Source: Chthoniobacterales bacterium | GTDB taxonomy: Bacteria > Verrucomicrobiota > Verrucomicrobiia > Chthoniobacterales > JACTMZ01 | NCBI GenBank assembly: GCA_017853515.1 | Contig: JAFMJK010000070.1 | Span: 1 to 9,780, forward strand | DNA: 9,780 nucleotides | Direction of reading: 5' to 3' | In this document: one piece after another, positions 1 through 8,964 of the stretch | Layout: every line of letters begins with the position of its first letter | How positions within the stretch are numbered: the stretch's first letter is position 1 | Made by a program: the position numbers and the translations under genes | The notes under the pieces: model-generated | What the model saw: the letters and a program-made list of their open reading frames with translations, nothing else | Told to the model about the DNA's origin: nothing | Database searches by the model: none

Positions 1-707
1 TCGGTTCGCCTCCGGGCTACGTGGGTCACGAGGAAGGCGGACAACTCAGCGAGGCGGTGCGCCGCCGTCCGTATTCCGTTGTGCTCTTCGACGAAGTGGA
101 GAAGGCGCACCCCGACGTGATGCATCTGCTCCTGCAGATTCTCGAGGAAGGCAAAATCACCGATTCGCTCGGCCGGAAGATCGATTTCCGGAACACCATC
201 ATCATCATGACTTCCAACGTCGGCGCGGAACTGCTCAAGAAGCAGACCAGCCTCGGCTTCGGCGCGGCAAAACTCGACGAGAGCCACGAGGGAATGCGCG
301 ACAAGGTGATGGAGGAGACCAAGCGTGTCTTCAAACCCGAATTTCTCAACCGCCTCGACGACATCATCGTCTTCCACAGCCTGCAGAAGAGCGACCTCGA
401 GCACATCGTCGAACTCGAAGTGAAGAAAGTCATCGATCGTCTCAAGGCCAAGGACATCACCGTGGTCCTGGAACCGGACGCCAAAGAATTCCTCATCGCC
501 AAAGGTTACGACCCGCAATACGGCGCGCGTCCCATGCGCCGCGCGGTCGAGCGTTATCTCGAAGACCCGGTGGCCGAAGAAATCCTCCGCGGCAGCTACC
601 AACCCGGCCAGGAACTTCACGTGGTTAAAGAAGGCGAAAAACTTGCCTTCAAAACCAAAGGCGGCACCGAGCCCCCGGCCCTCGCCGCGGCGGAAAAGCC
701 GGAGTAA
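1..707 (+). CDS. clpC: ClpC-type AAA+ unfoldase subunit, C-terminal part (5' end outside window)
   Basis: This is the C-terminal part of a class I Clp/Hsp100 ATPase, a hexameric unfoldase that threads substrates into the ClpP protease in the cytoplasm. The reading frame is open from the window edge (codons start at base 3), so the gene starts upstream. Visible in order: the D2 pore loop GYVGHEEGGQL, the Walker B stretch VVLFDEVEKAH (about 78-110), the sensor-1 region IIIMTSNVGAE, the arginine-finger region FKPEFLNRLDD, and the sensor-2 motif GYDPQYGARPMRRAVE followed by the small C-terminal domain. A Leu-Gly-Phe tripeptide at 252-260 sits where ClpP-binding loops lie in ClpC/ClpA/ClpX and is absent from ClpB, so a ClpP partner is likely. 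The wording of the motifs is closer to ClpC than ClpA, but the N-terminal domains that would settle this are missing. The protein ends in an Ala/Pro/Glu-rich tail. It has no evident link to the sulfur genes downstream. Confidence 0.93.
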   Translation, partial: GSPPGYVGHEEGGQLSEAVRRRPYSVVLFDEVEKAHPDVMHLLLQILEEGKITDSLGRKIDFRNTIIIMTSNVGAELLKKQTSLGFGAAKLDESHEGMRDKVMEETKRVFKPEFLNRLDDIIVFHSLQKSDLEHIVELEVKKVIDRLKAKDITVVLEPDAKEFLIAKGYDPQYGARPMRRAVERYLEDPVAEEILRGSYQPGQELHVVKEGEKLAFKTKGGTEPPALAAAEKPE

Positions 708-770
708 ACGCTCCCTTCCCCCGGGATGGCGCGGAAACATTTGCCAACCCGCGCGCCGGAATTAATTTTC

Positions 771-789
771 CCCCTGTCGGGCGACGGGG
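771..789 (+). terminator. Possible hairpin terminator after clpC
   Basis: A GC-rich stem can form from CCCC-T-GTC (771-778) and GAC-GGGG (783-789) around a GGGC loop, with one bulged T. It is followed only by a short T run (CTTTGCT). It lies 64 nt after the clpC stop and 26 nt before the next gene. The poor T tract makes this a weak call, and an overlapping alternative pairing (GGGG at 786-789 with CCCC at 797-800) exists. Confidence 0.3.
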
Positions 790-815
790 CTTTGCTCCCC
801 GGCAACGCGTAGACC

Positions 816-1115
816 GTGAAACTCAAGCTGAAATGCGAGAAATGCGGGGCCAAGAAGGCGACCTTCAAGCTCTGCAAAAAATGCGGCCGCACCAACCCGT
901 GCCCGGTCAAAAAACTCCTCTTTCAGATCGCCGCCCCGATCATGGTCATTGCCATTCTGGTCGGCGCAGTCTGGTCGGCCAACTGGGTGAGCAAGTTCCG
1001 CGCCGATCAAGCCATGTCCAGCGCCACATCCTTTGTCGCCCCGCGCGAACCGAAAGCCGCCGGATCCAACCCGGGCGGAGGCGGACGTGGAGCGGGTGAC
1101 TTGAATTGGCGGTAA
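816..1115 (+). CDS. Small zinc-ribbon protein with one transmembrane helix, hypothetical
   Basis: This is a 99-residue protein of unknown function. The N-terminus carries two CxxC knuckles (C7/C10 and C20/C23) plus C29, surrounded by lysines, which is a plausible treble-clef or zinc-ribbon metal site. A single hydrophobic helix follows (about residues 34-55, LLFQIAAPIMVIAILVGAVW), then a short Gly/Pro-rich tail. The positive N-terminal half would stay cytoplasmic and the tail would face the periplasm. The start is GTG at 816: an in-frame stop lies just upstream (810-812) and there is no ATG candidate, although no clear Shine-Dalgarno sequence is seen. Overlapping frames exist, but this frame has the coherent cysteine and membrane pattern. 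It lies 108 nt behind clpC on the same strand and ends tail to tail with the rhodanese gene. I do not recognise the family; a small membrane-tethered zinc-ribbon protein is as far as the sequence goes. Confidence 0.62.
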   Translation: MKLKLKCEKCGAKKATFKLCKKCGRTNPCPVKKLLFQIAAPIMVIAILVGAVWSANWVSKFRADQAMSSATSFVAPREPKAAGSNPGGGGRGAGDLNWR

Positions 1116-1153
1116 AGGCCGAAACGACGGATCTCGCAAACTGGCGCGCGATG

Positions 1154-1543
1154 TCAGGGCTGGCGCACCGGCAGACCCGCACTGCGCCAGCCACCGAATC
1201 CGCCGGCGTTGACCACACGGAAGCCTTCCCGGCGGAGCATATCTGCCGCGACGCCCGAGCGGGCGCCCGAGGCGCAGTAAACGATCAGCTCCTTGTCGCG
1301 GTTGGCTTCGAGCACGGCTTTCCACTGGTCGCGCGCTCCGCGCAGATTGCTGAACGAGCAGAGAAGCGCCGGTTCGGCCACGCCATTTTTCCACTCGTCC
1401 GGTTCGCGCACATCGATGAGAACCGCGCTTCCGGCTGCGACCCGCGAGGCGGCTTCCGAAGCGTTGATCGAGGGTCCGGCCAAGACACGCTTCACGACAA
1501 AAAATACTGCGATAAGCAGAACAAGGATAAGGATGGTTTTCAT
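1154..1543 (-). CDS. Membrane-anchored rhodanese-like sulfurtransferase
   Basis: This is a single-domain rhodanese of 129 residues. Rhodaneses accept sulfane sulfur on an active-site cysteine as a persulfide and pass it to thiols or partner proteins. An N-terminal hydrophobic helix (about residues 3-22, ILILVLLIAVFFVV) is either an uncleaved anchor or a signal peptide, so the domain probably faces the periplasm. Rhodanese landmarks are present: LIDVREPDEW (42-51), the catalytic loop with C90 in YCASGARSG, and the terminal GGFGGWRSAGLPV signature. The six-residue C-x-x-G-x-R loop is the usual sulfurtransferase form rather than the longer Cdc25-like loop. The gene lies 128 nt downstream of an ArsR-type regulator on the same strand, and a palindrome identical in its core to the one before that regulator precedes it. 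Control by that regulator is therefore likely. The substrate is not evident from the sequence. Confidence 0.9.
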   Translation of the reverse strand: MKTILILVLLIAVFFVVKRVLAGPSINASEAASRVAAGSAVLIDVREPDEWKNGVAEPALLCSFSNLRGARDQWKAVLEANRDKELIVYCASGARSGVAADMLRREGFRVVNAGGFGGWRSAGLPVRQP

Positions 1544-1639
1544 AAGGAAACAGTGCTGAAGGGATTCGGGCGCAAAGCTCCTCCATCACTCGGAAAGAAA
1601 TGCTCGGGAGCCGTCCCCACCCCAAAGCGAAAAGTCAGC

Positions 1640-1673
1640 GACATATGGACTTATTGCCATAAGTCCATATGTC
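1640..1673 (-). promoter_or_regulatory. Operator-like palindrome (copy 1) with TTGACA -35-like box
   Basis: This is a perfect inverted repeat with 15-bp arms (1640-1654 and 1659-1673) around the loop TGCC. Its 24-bp core (1645-1668: ATGGACTTAT, 4 nt, ATAAGTCCAT) is identical, in inverted orientation, to the core at 1970-1993. It overlaps the TGA stop of the ArsR-type gene and lies 97 nt upstream of the rhodanese start. On the minus strand a consensus TTGACA (1675-1670) abuts the core with one base between, so a repressor bound here could block a rhodanese promoter. I could not identify a convincing -10 box. A rho-independent terminator is less likely because there is no T run and the same element also precedes the regulator gene. 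Confidence 0.78.
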
Positions 1674-1956
1674 AATCGGGCAATTCCCAGAGCATGTCGA
1701 CGGCCCGGATGAAAGCCCGCGCCCGCTTGCTGGGCGAGAGGAGCACCTTGCGCCCTTTCGACTTCTTTTTGACCAAGCCGCTTTCATGCAACCGGCGCAG
1801 GTGCTCCACTGCCGTGGATTGGTCGATGCCGCATGCTTCGGCCACCTCGTCGACGCAGGGCGTTGCTCCCCGCAGCAGCAACCTGACAATCTCGATACGT
1901 CGATGGTTGGCCAAACCCGCGACCATCCTCGCTCTGCCACGTTCTCTTGCAGCCAT
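1672..1956 (-). CDS. ArsR-family winged-helix transcriptional regulator (1)
   Basis: This is a small winged-helix DNA-binding protein of the ArsR/SmtB type, 94 residues from the ATG at 1956. A GTG at 1965 would add three residues; neither start has a clear Shine-Dalgarno sequence, and I chose the ATG because the operator ends only 4 nt before the GTG. The helix-turn-helix runs through VDEVAEACGIDQSTAVEHL with the following wing around GLVKKKSKGRKVLLSP. Two cysteines (C34 and C42, counted from the ATG) lie at and before the recognition unit. They could form a metal or thiol switch, but the classical ELCVCDL metal motif is absent. An identical palindromic core lies immediately upstream and another across the stop codon, which argues for autoregulation plus control of the downstream rhodanese gene. 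The likely signal is a reactive sulfur species or a metal, which is inference from context. The protein is clearly different from the second ArsR-type regulator at 6426. Confidence 0.86.
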   Translation of the reverse strand: MAARERGRARMVAGLANHRRIEIVRLLLRGATPCVDEVAEACGIDQSTAVEHLRRLHESGLVKKKSKGRKVLLSPSKRARAFIRAVDMLWELPD

Positions 1957-1969
1957 GGGTCGCACACTA

Positions 1970-1993
1970 ATGGACTTATGGCAATAAGTCCAT
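1970..1993 (-). promoter_or_regulatory. Operator-like palindrome (copy 2) upstream of the ArsR-type gene
   Basis: This is a perfect inverted repeat with 10-bp arms, ATGGACTTAT (1970-1979) and ATAAGTCCAT (1984-1993), around GGCA. Read on the minus strand it is base-for-base the 24-bp core of copy 1. It ends 4 nt before the GTG and 13 nt before the ATG of the regulator, the usual place for an autoregulatory ArsR operator. A -35-like TCGACG (2000-1995, minus strand) sits one base upstream, the same spacing as TTGACA at copy 1. Beyond the 24 bp the two copies diverge, which suggests that selection acts on this core. Confidence 0.8.
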
Positions 1994-2101
1994 ACGTCGA
2001 ACCGAGATCGGGAAATGGACGCGCTGTTGAGTTCCGACAGGGAGTTTGAACTCTGATGCGGTCCGTCGTTTTGTTAATACTGCCGCGCTTGCCGGTCAGG
2101 C

Positions 2102-5340
<3,239 letters not shown>

Positions 5341-5344
<4 letters not shown>

Positions 5345-6372
5345 GGTTTGGCCTCCACCGCGGCACCGTCTTTGAGCAGGTGCGCATCATGGACCACCAC
5401 CGCCTCGCCGCCGGAGAGTCCGCTCAGCACTTCCACTTGGCCGTTCATCTTGCGTCCGGTTTTGACCAAGCGCAGCCGCGCCACTCCTTCCTCCACGACA
5501 AAGACGCTCTCGATCTGCCCGCGGCGCACCATTGCGCCCTCGGCCACCAGCACGGCGGGACGTTCGCGCACCGGAACGCGCACGCGGCCGAACTGCCCGG
5601 CCCGCAGCTTTTCGGCGGGGGGCAAATCGAGTTTGACCAAAAATGTCCGGCTACCCGCCGAAGCGGACGGGGCGATTTCCGACACCTTGCCGGTGAGTGT
5701 GGCCCCGGCCGCATCGATCGTGACCGGCAACCCGGCGCCCATGCTGATCCGATCGACCAGAGCCTCGGGAATTTCGCACTCGAAGCGCAGCAGGGAGGAG
5801 TTTTCCATCTCGAGCAGCGGCTTGCCCGGCGTGGCCAGGTCGCCCACTTCAACCAGTTTGCGCGTCACCACACCGTCGAAGGGCGCGGAAATCTCGGTGT
5901 ATTGCAGCATGGTCCGCGCTTCGACCAGGACGGCATCGGCGGTGCGCAAACGTGTCGTGGCCGCGTCGAACTCCTGCCGCGTGGACGATCCGCTTTTCAG
6001 GAGTTGTTCGATGCGGGCGTAATCTTTCTGCGCCTGATCCTGGGCCGCCTCGGCGGAATCCAACCGCGCTTTGATTTCCCGGGCGTCGATGCCGGCCAAG
6101 ATCTGGCCGCGTGTGACCCGCGCGCCGGGCGCCACCTTGATGACGTCGATGACCCCCGTCACCTTGGCGGCCAACACGGCCCTCTGTGCCGCCTCCACAT
6201 TTCCGACCACTTCCTCGTCGTCCCACAGCGGTTGCACGGCCACCGCCGCGACTTGCACAGCCATCGGCGGACCCGACGGGCCGGGCACGGCAGCTTCTTC
6301 GCCGTGCTTTCCGCAGCCCGCCAGCAGCAACAAAGGCGCCAGCCCGATCCATGGGAATTTAACCGTCTTCAT
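5341..6372 (-). CDS. RND periplasmic adaptor (membrane fusion lipoprotein)
   Basis: This is the HlyD/AcrA-type adaptor linking the RND pump to an outer-membrane channel, 343 residues from the ATG at 6372. The frame stays open upstream to 6444, but this ATG gives a proper lipoprotein signal peptide, MKTVKFPWIG then LAPLLLLAGC, with lipobox LAGC and lipidated C20. The longer form would bury this signal and run through the divergent control region. Domains in order: first half of the barrel-sandwich/lipoyl domain (about 65-95, VTGVIDVIKVAPGARVTRGQ), an alpha-helical hairpin (about 98-155, with QLLKSGSSTRQEFD at the turn), the second lipoyl half (ISAPFDGVVTRK, 161-172), a beta-barrel (about 195-270) and a membrane-proximal domain to the end. 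The hairpin is short, as in HAE/CzcB-like adaptors. It is followed by the pump gene with a GTGA overlap. The short 53-bp divergent region in front contains a palindrome that probably controls it together with the arsR-sqr unit. Confidence 0.93.
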
Positions 6373-6382
6373 TTTTCCACTT

Positions 6383-6411
6383 GATATATTACCACATAGT
6401 AATAAAGTAAA
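6383..6411 (-). promoter_or_regulatory. Candidate promoter of the adaptor-pump operon
   Basis: On the minus strand TTTACT (6411-6406) and TATATC (6388-6383) are spaced by 17 nt and each match the sigma70 hexamers at 4 of 6 positions. They bracket the palindrome at 6387-6404, so a bound repressor would exclude polymerase. The -10 box would lie only 10 nt before the adaptor ATG, giving an almost leaderless transcript. That makes the exact assignment doubtful, although some promoter must lie in or near this 53-bp gap. Confidence 0.3.
6387..6404. promoter_or_regulatory. Operator-like palindrome in the divergent control region
   Basis: The inverted repeat TATTAC (6387-6392), six bases, GTAATA (6399-6404) sits in the only AT-rich stretch here, between the adaptor start (6372, minus) and the second ArsR-type start (6426, plus). 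Size and position fit an ArsR-family binding site that could repress both directions. It shares no obvious sequence with the ATGGACTTAT palindromes near the first regulator, so the two regulators probably have separate targets. Confidence 0.6.
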
Positions 6412-6425
6412 GACATTAATTCGCC

Positions 6426-6725
6426 ATGGCCAAAACCAACCCACGCCAACTCAACCGCATGGCCACCCTCTTCGCTACGCTGTCGGACTCGACCCGCCTG
6501 CGCATCCTCAACTGTTTGCGCGGCGGTCCCCGCAGCGTCGGCGAGATCCACCGCGCCTGCCGTCTCAAGCAGGCCAACACTTCCAAGCACCTCCGGGTCC
6601 TGCGCGAAGCAGGTCTGGTAACCCCCCGGCGCGCCGGCACCACTGTGCATTACCTCATCAGCGAACCGCTCATCTTCGACCTCTGCGACGTCGCCTGCGG
6701 AAAGTCCGCGAACGGAAAATCATGA
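6426..6725 (+). CDS. ArsR-family winged-helix transcriptional regulator (2), cysteine-rich
   Basis: This is a 99-residue ArsR/SmtB-type repressor. The core runs LFATLSDSTRLRILNCL, then the helix-turn-helix SVGEIHRACRLKQANTSKHL with the recognition helix ending in RVLREAGLV, and the wing TPRRAGTTVHYLIS. It has four cysteines: C30 in the helix before the HTH, C45 in the HTH, and C87 and C91 in the last helix (LCDVACG). BigR/SqrR-type persulfide sensors pair a cysteine in this same early helix with one in the last helix. C30 is one residue off the BigR position in my ungapped comparison, so sulfane-sulfur sensing is plausible but not shown. The gene opens the sulfur operon: its TGA overlaps the ATG of the SQR-like gene (ATGA), and the adaptor-pump operon diverges from it across 53 bp containing a palindrome. 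It probably represses its own operon and perhaps the pump. No clear Shine-Dalgarno sequence precedes the ATG. Confidence 0.9.
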   Translation: MAKTNPRQLNRMATLFATLSDSTRLRILNCLRGGPRSVGEIHRACRLKQANTSKHLRVLREAGLVTPRRAGTTVHYLISEPLIFDLCDVACGKSANGKS

Positions 6726-7981
6726 AAAATCTCCTTATCCTCGGCGCGGGGACGGCCGGCACCATGATGGCCAGCCATCTGCGCAGGAAACTGCCCAAAG
6801 GGGATTGGACCATTACCCTCGTCGACCGCGCGCCGGACCACTACTACCAACCCGGCTATCTCTTCATGCCTTTCGGGATTTATTCCGAGGATGACGTTCG
6901 CCGTCCGATGAGTCGCACCATCCCCCGCGGGACCGTCTACCGCGAAGCCGACGTCGACCGCATCGACGCGGAGGCCAACCGCGTCCACCTGCAGGATGGC
7001 GATGAAATCCCCTACGACATCCTCATCATCGCCACCGGGGTCCATCCCGCCCCCGGCCAGGTGGAAGGCATGGTCGATGGCGACTGGAGGAAAAACGTCC
7101 ATGAATTCTACACCTTCGAAGGCGCGCAAGCCCTCACCGAGCGCATGAAATCATGGCAAGGGGGCAAGCTCGTCGTTCACATCTGTGAGATGCCGATCAA
7201 ATGCCCCGTTGCGCCGCTCGAATTCTGCTTCCTCGCCGACGCCTGGCTGCAAAAGCAGGGACTCCGCGACAAAACGGAAATCACCTACGTGACCCCGATG
7301 TCCGGCGCGTTCACCAAACCCGTCGCCTCCGGGATCCTGAGCAAACTGCTCGACGAAAAACGTATTTCCGCGGTCGCCGACTTCGCCATCGCCCGCGTCG
7401 ACGCCGAGAGAAAAGCCATCGTCTCTTGGGACGAAAAAGAAGTCTCCTACGACCTGCTCGTCACTGTGCCGCCCAACATGGGCGCGGAAATGATCGACCG
7501 CTCCGGCCTCGGCGACGAACTCAACTGCGTCCCGACGGACAAGCACACCCTGCAATCGAAAGCGCACGCCAACATTTTCGTCATCGGCGACGCCACCGAT
7601 TGCCCGACGTCCAAAGCCGGTTCGGTCGCACACTTCGAAGCCGAAGTGCTGACCGAGAACATCCTCCATTTCGTCGCCGGAGAGCCGCTGCGCAGCAGGT
7701 TCGACGGACACGCCAACTGCTTCATCGAGTCCGGACACGGCAAAGCTTTCCTCCTCGACTTCAACTACGACCAGGAACCTGTGACCGGCACCTTCCCGCT
7801 GCCCGCGGTCGGACCGATGAAACTCCTCGCGGAGTCCCGCCTCAACCACCTCGGCAAAATGGCCTTCAAGTGGGTCTACTGGAACGTCCTCCTGCCCGGC
7901 CTCCCCATCCCGTTCGTCGGACACAAAATGTCCCTGCGCGGCAAAAAGATCCCGCCGAAAGAACTCAAAGCAGCGGCATGA
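6722..7981 (+). CDS. sqr: Sulfide:quinone oxidoreductase-like FAD flavoprotein
   Basis: This two-dinucleotide-binding-domain flavoprotein (419 residues) resembles sulfide:quinone oxidoreductase, which oxidises sulfide to sulfane sulfur and passes electrons to quinone at the membrane. The FAD motif is GAGTAG (8-13), an ATG motif follows at 104-106, and the second FAD contact is IFVIGDATD (285-293). C161 in IKCPVAPLE and C333 in the stretch FDGHANCFIESGHGKAFLL fall at the two catalytic cysteines of type II enzymes such as human SQOR (KCAGAPQK and the C-terminal SCPLVTGY region). The third cysteine of type I enzymes is not evident at its usual place. Extra cysteines are C155, C169, C269 and C294. 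The tail (ESRLNHLGKMAFKWVYWNVLLPG) is amphipathic and fits membrane attachment. The frame is open upstream to 6071, but the ATG at 6722 begins the Rossmann fold directly and overlaps the ArsR-type stop. A related flavoprotein such as flavocytochrome c sulfide dehydrogenase or an NDH-2-like enzyme is the main alternative. Confidence 0.88.
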   Translation: MKNLLILGAGTAGTMMASHLRRKLPKGDWTITLVDRAPDHYYQPGYLFMPFGIYSEDDVRRPMSRTIPRGTVYREADVDRIDAEANRVHLQDGDEIPYDILIIATGVHPAPGQVEGMVDGDWRKNVHEFYTFEGAQALTERMKSWQGGKLVVHICEMPIKCPVAPLEFCFLADAWLQKQGLRDKTEITYVTPMSGAFTKPVASGILSKLLDEKRISAVADFAIARVDAERKAIVSWDEKEVSYDLLVTVPPNMGAEMIDRSGLGDELNCVPTDKHTLQSKAHANIFVIGDATDCPTSKAGSVAHFEAEVLTENILHFVAGEPLRSRFDGHANCFIESGHGKAFLLDFNYDQEPVTGTFPLPAVGPMKLLAESRLNHLGKMAFKWVYWNVLLPGLPIPFVGHKMSLRGKKIPPKELKAAA

Positions 7982-8000
7982 AAAATCCAGAGATGTCGAC

Positions 8001-8081
8001 CACCGATGACACGGATCACACTGATAAGAACAGAATCGTTTGCTGCACCTGTCTGAACCGATCCGTGTAATCCGCGGTTAA
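8001..8081. repeat. Dispersed-type imperfect inverted repeat (ACACGGATC / GATCCGTGT)
   Basis: In the 151-nt gap between the flavoprotein and the DsrC-like gene, CGATGACACGGATC (8004-8017) pairs with GATCCGTGTAATCC (8060-8073) at 12 of 14 positions, and weaker similarity extends outward (CCACCGATG against CCGCGGTTAA). The wording (caccgatgacacggatcacactgataag, broken as GATGACACGGATCACAC then TGATAAG, and ATCCGTGTAATCCGCGG) is like a short dispersed intergenic repeat I know from Verrucomicrobiota-type genomes. In RNA it would form a long hairpin between two operon genes and could affect message stability or partial termination. It has no coding content. Copy number in the genome cannot be seen here. 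Confidence 0.6.
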
Positions 8082-8132
8082 TCCCTTCTGAATTTCCCGC
8101 TCACCAAAACCTAAGAAGACAACACAAGCATC

Positions 8133-8447
8133 ATGCCAACCAAAACCCTCGCGGGCACGCCCGTGGACACCGACGACGAGGGCTACCTCGTCAATCACAG
8201 CCAATGGAACAAAGATGTCGCCGCCGCGCTCGCCGCGGAGGACGGCATCACTTTGACCGACCGTCACTGGAAGGTGATCGACTTTATCGATGCCGACTTC
8301 AAGGAGCGCGGCGTCGTTCCCGGCATGCGCCGCATGAACAAAGTCGGCAATATCCCGACCAAGGATCTGTATGCTCTTTTCCCCGACGGCCCGATCAAGA
8401 AAGCCGCCCGCATCAGCGGCTACCCGAAGCCCGTCAGCTGCGTTTAA
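8133..8447 (+). CDS. DsrC/TusE-family sulfur carrier with a single C-terminal cysteine
   Basis: This is a 104-residue cytoplasmic protein of the DsrC/TusE/DsvC family, whose members carry sulfur on a penultimate cysteine at the end of a flexible C-terminal arm. The family pattern is clear: DEGYLVNHSQWNKDVA, LTDRHWKVIDFI, a GVVPGMRRMNK segment, then LYALFPDGPIKKAARISG and the arm YPKPVSCV, with C103 second from the end. In true DsrC a second cysteine lies 11 residues earlier; here that position is Ala92. The protein therefore resembles TusE and DsrC-like paralogues and could not form the intramolecular disulfide or the trisulfide of DsrC in dissimilatory sulfur metabolism. No dsrAB is nearby. 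Lying between an SQR-like enzyme and a DsrE2-like protein, it probably receives or hands on sulfane sulfur. The start ATG is preceded by AAGAAG about 14 nt away, so initiation may be weak. tRNA thiolation, the TusE role, is the alternative. Confidence 0.9.
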   Translation: MPTKTLAGTPVDTDDEGYLVNHSQWNKDVAAALAAEDGITLTDRHWKVIDFIDADFKERGVVPGMRRMNKVGNIPTKDLYALFPDGPIKKAARISGYPKPVSCV

Positions 8448-8449
8448 AC

Positions 8450-8455
8450 GGAGGA
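8450..8455 (+). promoter_or_regulatory. Strong ribosome binding site of the DsrE2-like gene
   Basis: A full GGAGGA core lies 7 nt before the ATG at 8463 and 2 nt after the DsrC-like stop. It is the only consensus Shine-Dalgarno sequence I see in the operon, where the other genes have weak or no such site, so the DsrE2-like protein may be made in excess. Confidence 0.8.
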
Positions 8456-8462
8456 AATCACC

Positions 8463-8954
8463 ATGTCCGACAAAATCAAAAAAGTCTCCATCATCGTCTC
8501 GAAGGGATCGCTCGACGGCGTTTATCCCGGGCTCATCATGGGCAACGGCGCCCGCATGGAGGGGATCGAAGCGAACATCTTTTTCACCTTTTTCGGTCTC
8601 TATGCCGTGCTGAAAAAATACATGGGCAGCATCAAAATCGCCACGGTCGGCAACCCCGCCATGCGCGTGCCGGATGCCAAGGGCTTTCCGCTCCCCACCA
8701 TCCTCGGCGCCATCCCCGGCATGTCGGCGTTCGCCACGCACATGATGAACAAGGAAATGGACGCCCTCGATATCCCGCCCATCCCGGAGTTCATCGAAAT
8801 GATCCACGATGCCGGCGGCAAGCTCTACGCCTGCAAAGCCACGGTCGACATGTTCCATCTCACCAAGGACGACTTCTGTCCGCAGGTGGAAAAAGTCCTC
8901 ACGGTCGGCGAATTTTACGAATTGGCCGGCGGCGGACAGATCATCTTCACCTGA
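8463..8954 (+). CDS. dsrE2: DsrE/DsrF-like family protein, DsrE2 type
   Basis: This is a 163-residue protein of the DsrE2 branch of the DsrE/F/H family. DsrE2 proteins lie beside rhodanese and TusA genes in many sulfur oxidisers and are proposed to carry sulfur as a persulfide. The fold's markers are the N-terminal strand KVSIIVSKGSLDGVYPGLI, the stretch GIEANIFFTFFGLYAVLKKY (34-53), and the conserved LYACKATVDMF with C124, the probable reactive cysteine. A second cysteine, C139, lies in DDFCPQ. The C-terminus (FYELAGGGQIIFT) is typical. I see no convincing transmembrane helix, so it is probably soluble or only loosely attached to the membrane. It follows the DsrC-like gene by 15 nt behind a strong ribosome binding site and precedes the DUF302 gene by 10 nt. 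Its partner is likely the DsrC-like protein encoded just upstream, since no TusA gene is present. Confidence 0.9.
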   Translation: MSDKIKKVSIIVSKGSLDGVYPGLIMGNGARMEGIEANIFFTFFGLYAVLKKYMGSIKIATVGNPAMRVPDAKGFPLPTILGAIPGMSAFATHMMNKEMDALDIPPIPEFIEMIHDAGGKLYACKATVDMFHLTKDDFCPQVEKVLTVGEFYELAGGGQIIFT

Positions 8955-8964
8955 GAAACCACCT

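Noticed and set aside
1640..1673. Palindrome read as a rho-independent terminator of the ArsR-type gene
   Set aside because: The stem is perfect, but no T run follows on the minus strand, and the identical core upstream of the same gene is better explained as a repeated operator.
1106..1987. A 293-codon plus-strand frame over the rhodanese and first ArsR-type genes
   Set aside because: It has no recognisable domain, while the minus strand has a catalytic rhodanese loop and a winged-helix protein with operators in the expected places.
6373..6444. 24-residue extension of the adaptor protein (start at 6444)
   Set aside because: It would cross the divergent control region and overlap the ArsR-type gene start, and would put a hydrophobic tail ahead of a complete lipoprotein signal with lipobox.
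6071..6721. Long N-terminal extension of the SQR-like gene upstream of 6722
   Set aside because: It runs through the adaptor gene, the divergent control region and the ArsR-type gene in another frame. The FAD-binding fold begins immediately at the ATG at 6722, which overlaps the ArsR-type stop.
7201..8070. A 289-codon plus-strand frame overlapping the SQR-like gene and the repeat
   Set aside because: Its Arg/Pro-rich translation has no domain content and it ends inside the dispersed repeat. The SQR-like frame carries the FAD motifs and catalytic cysteines.
8809..8964. 52-residue upstream extension of the DUF302 protein
   Set aside because: It lies wholly within the DsrE2-like gene in another frame and right after it. 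The DUF302 domain starts at the ATG at 8965.
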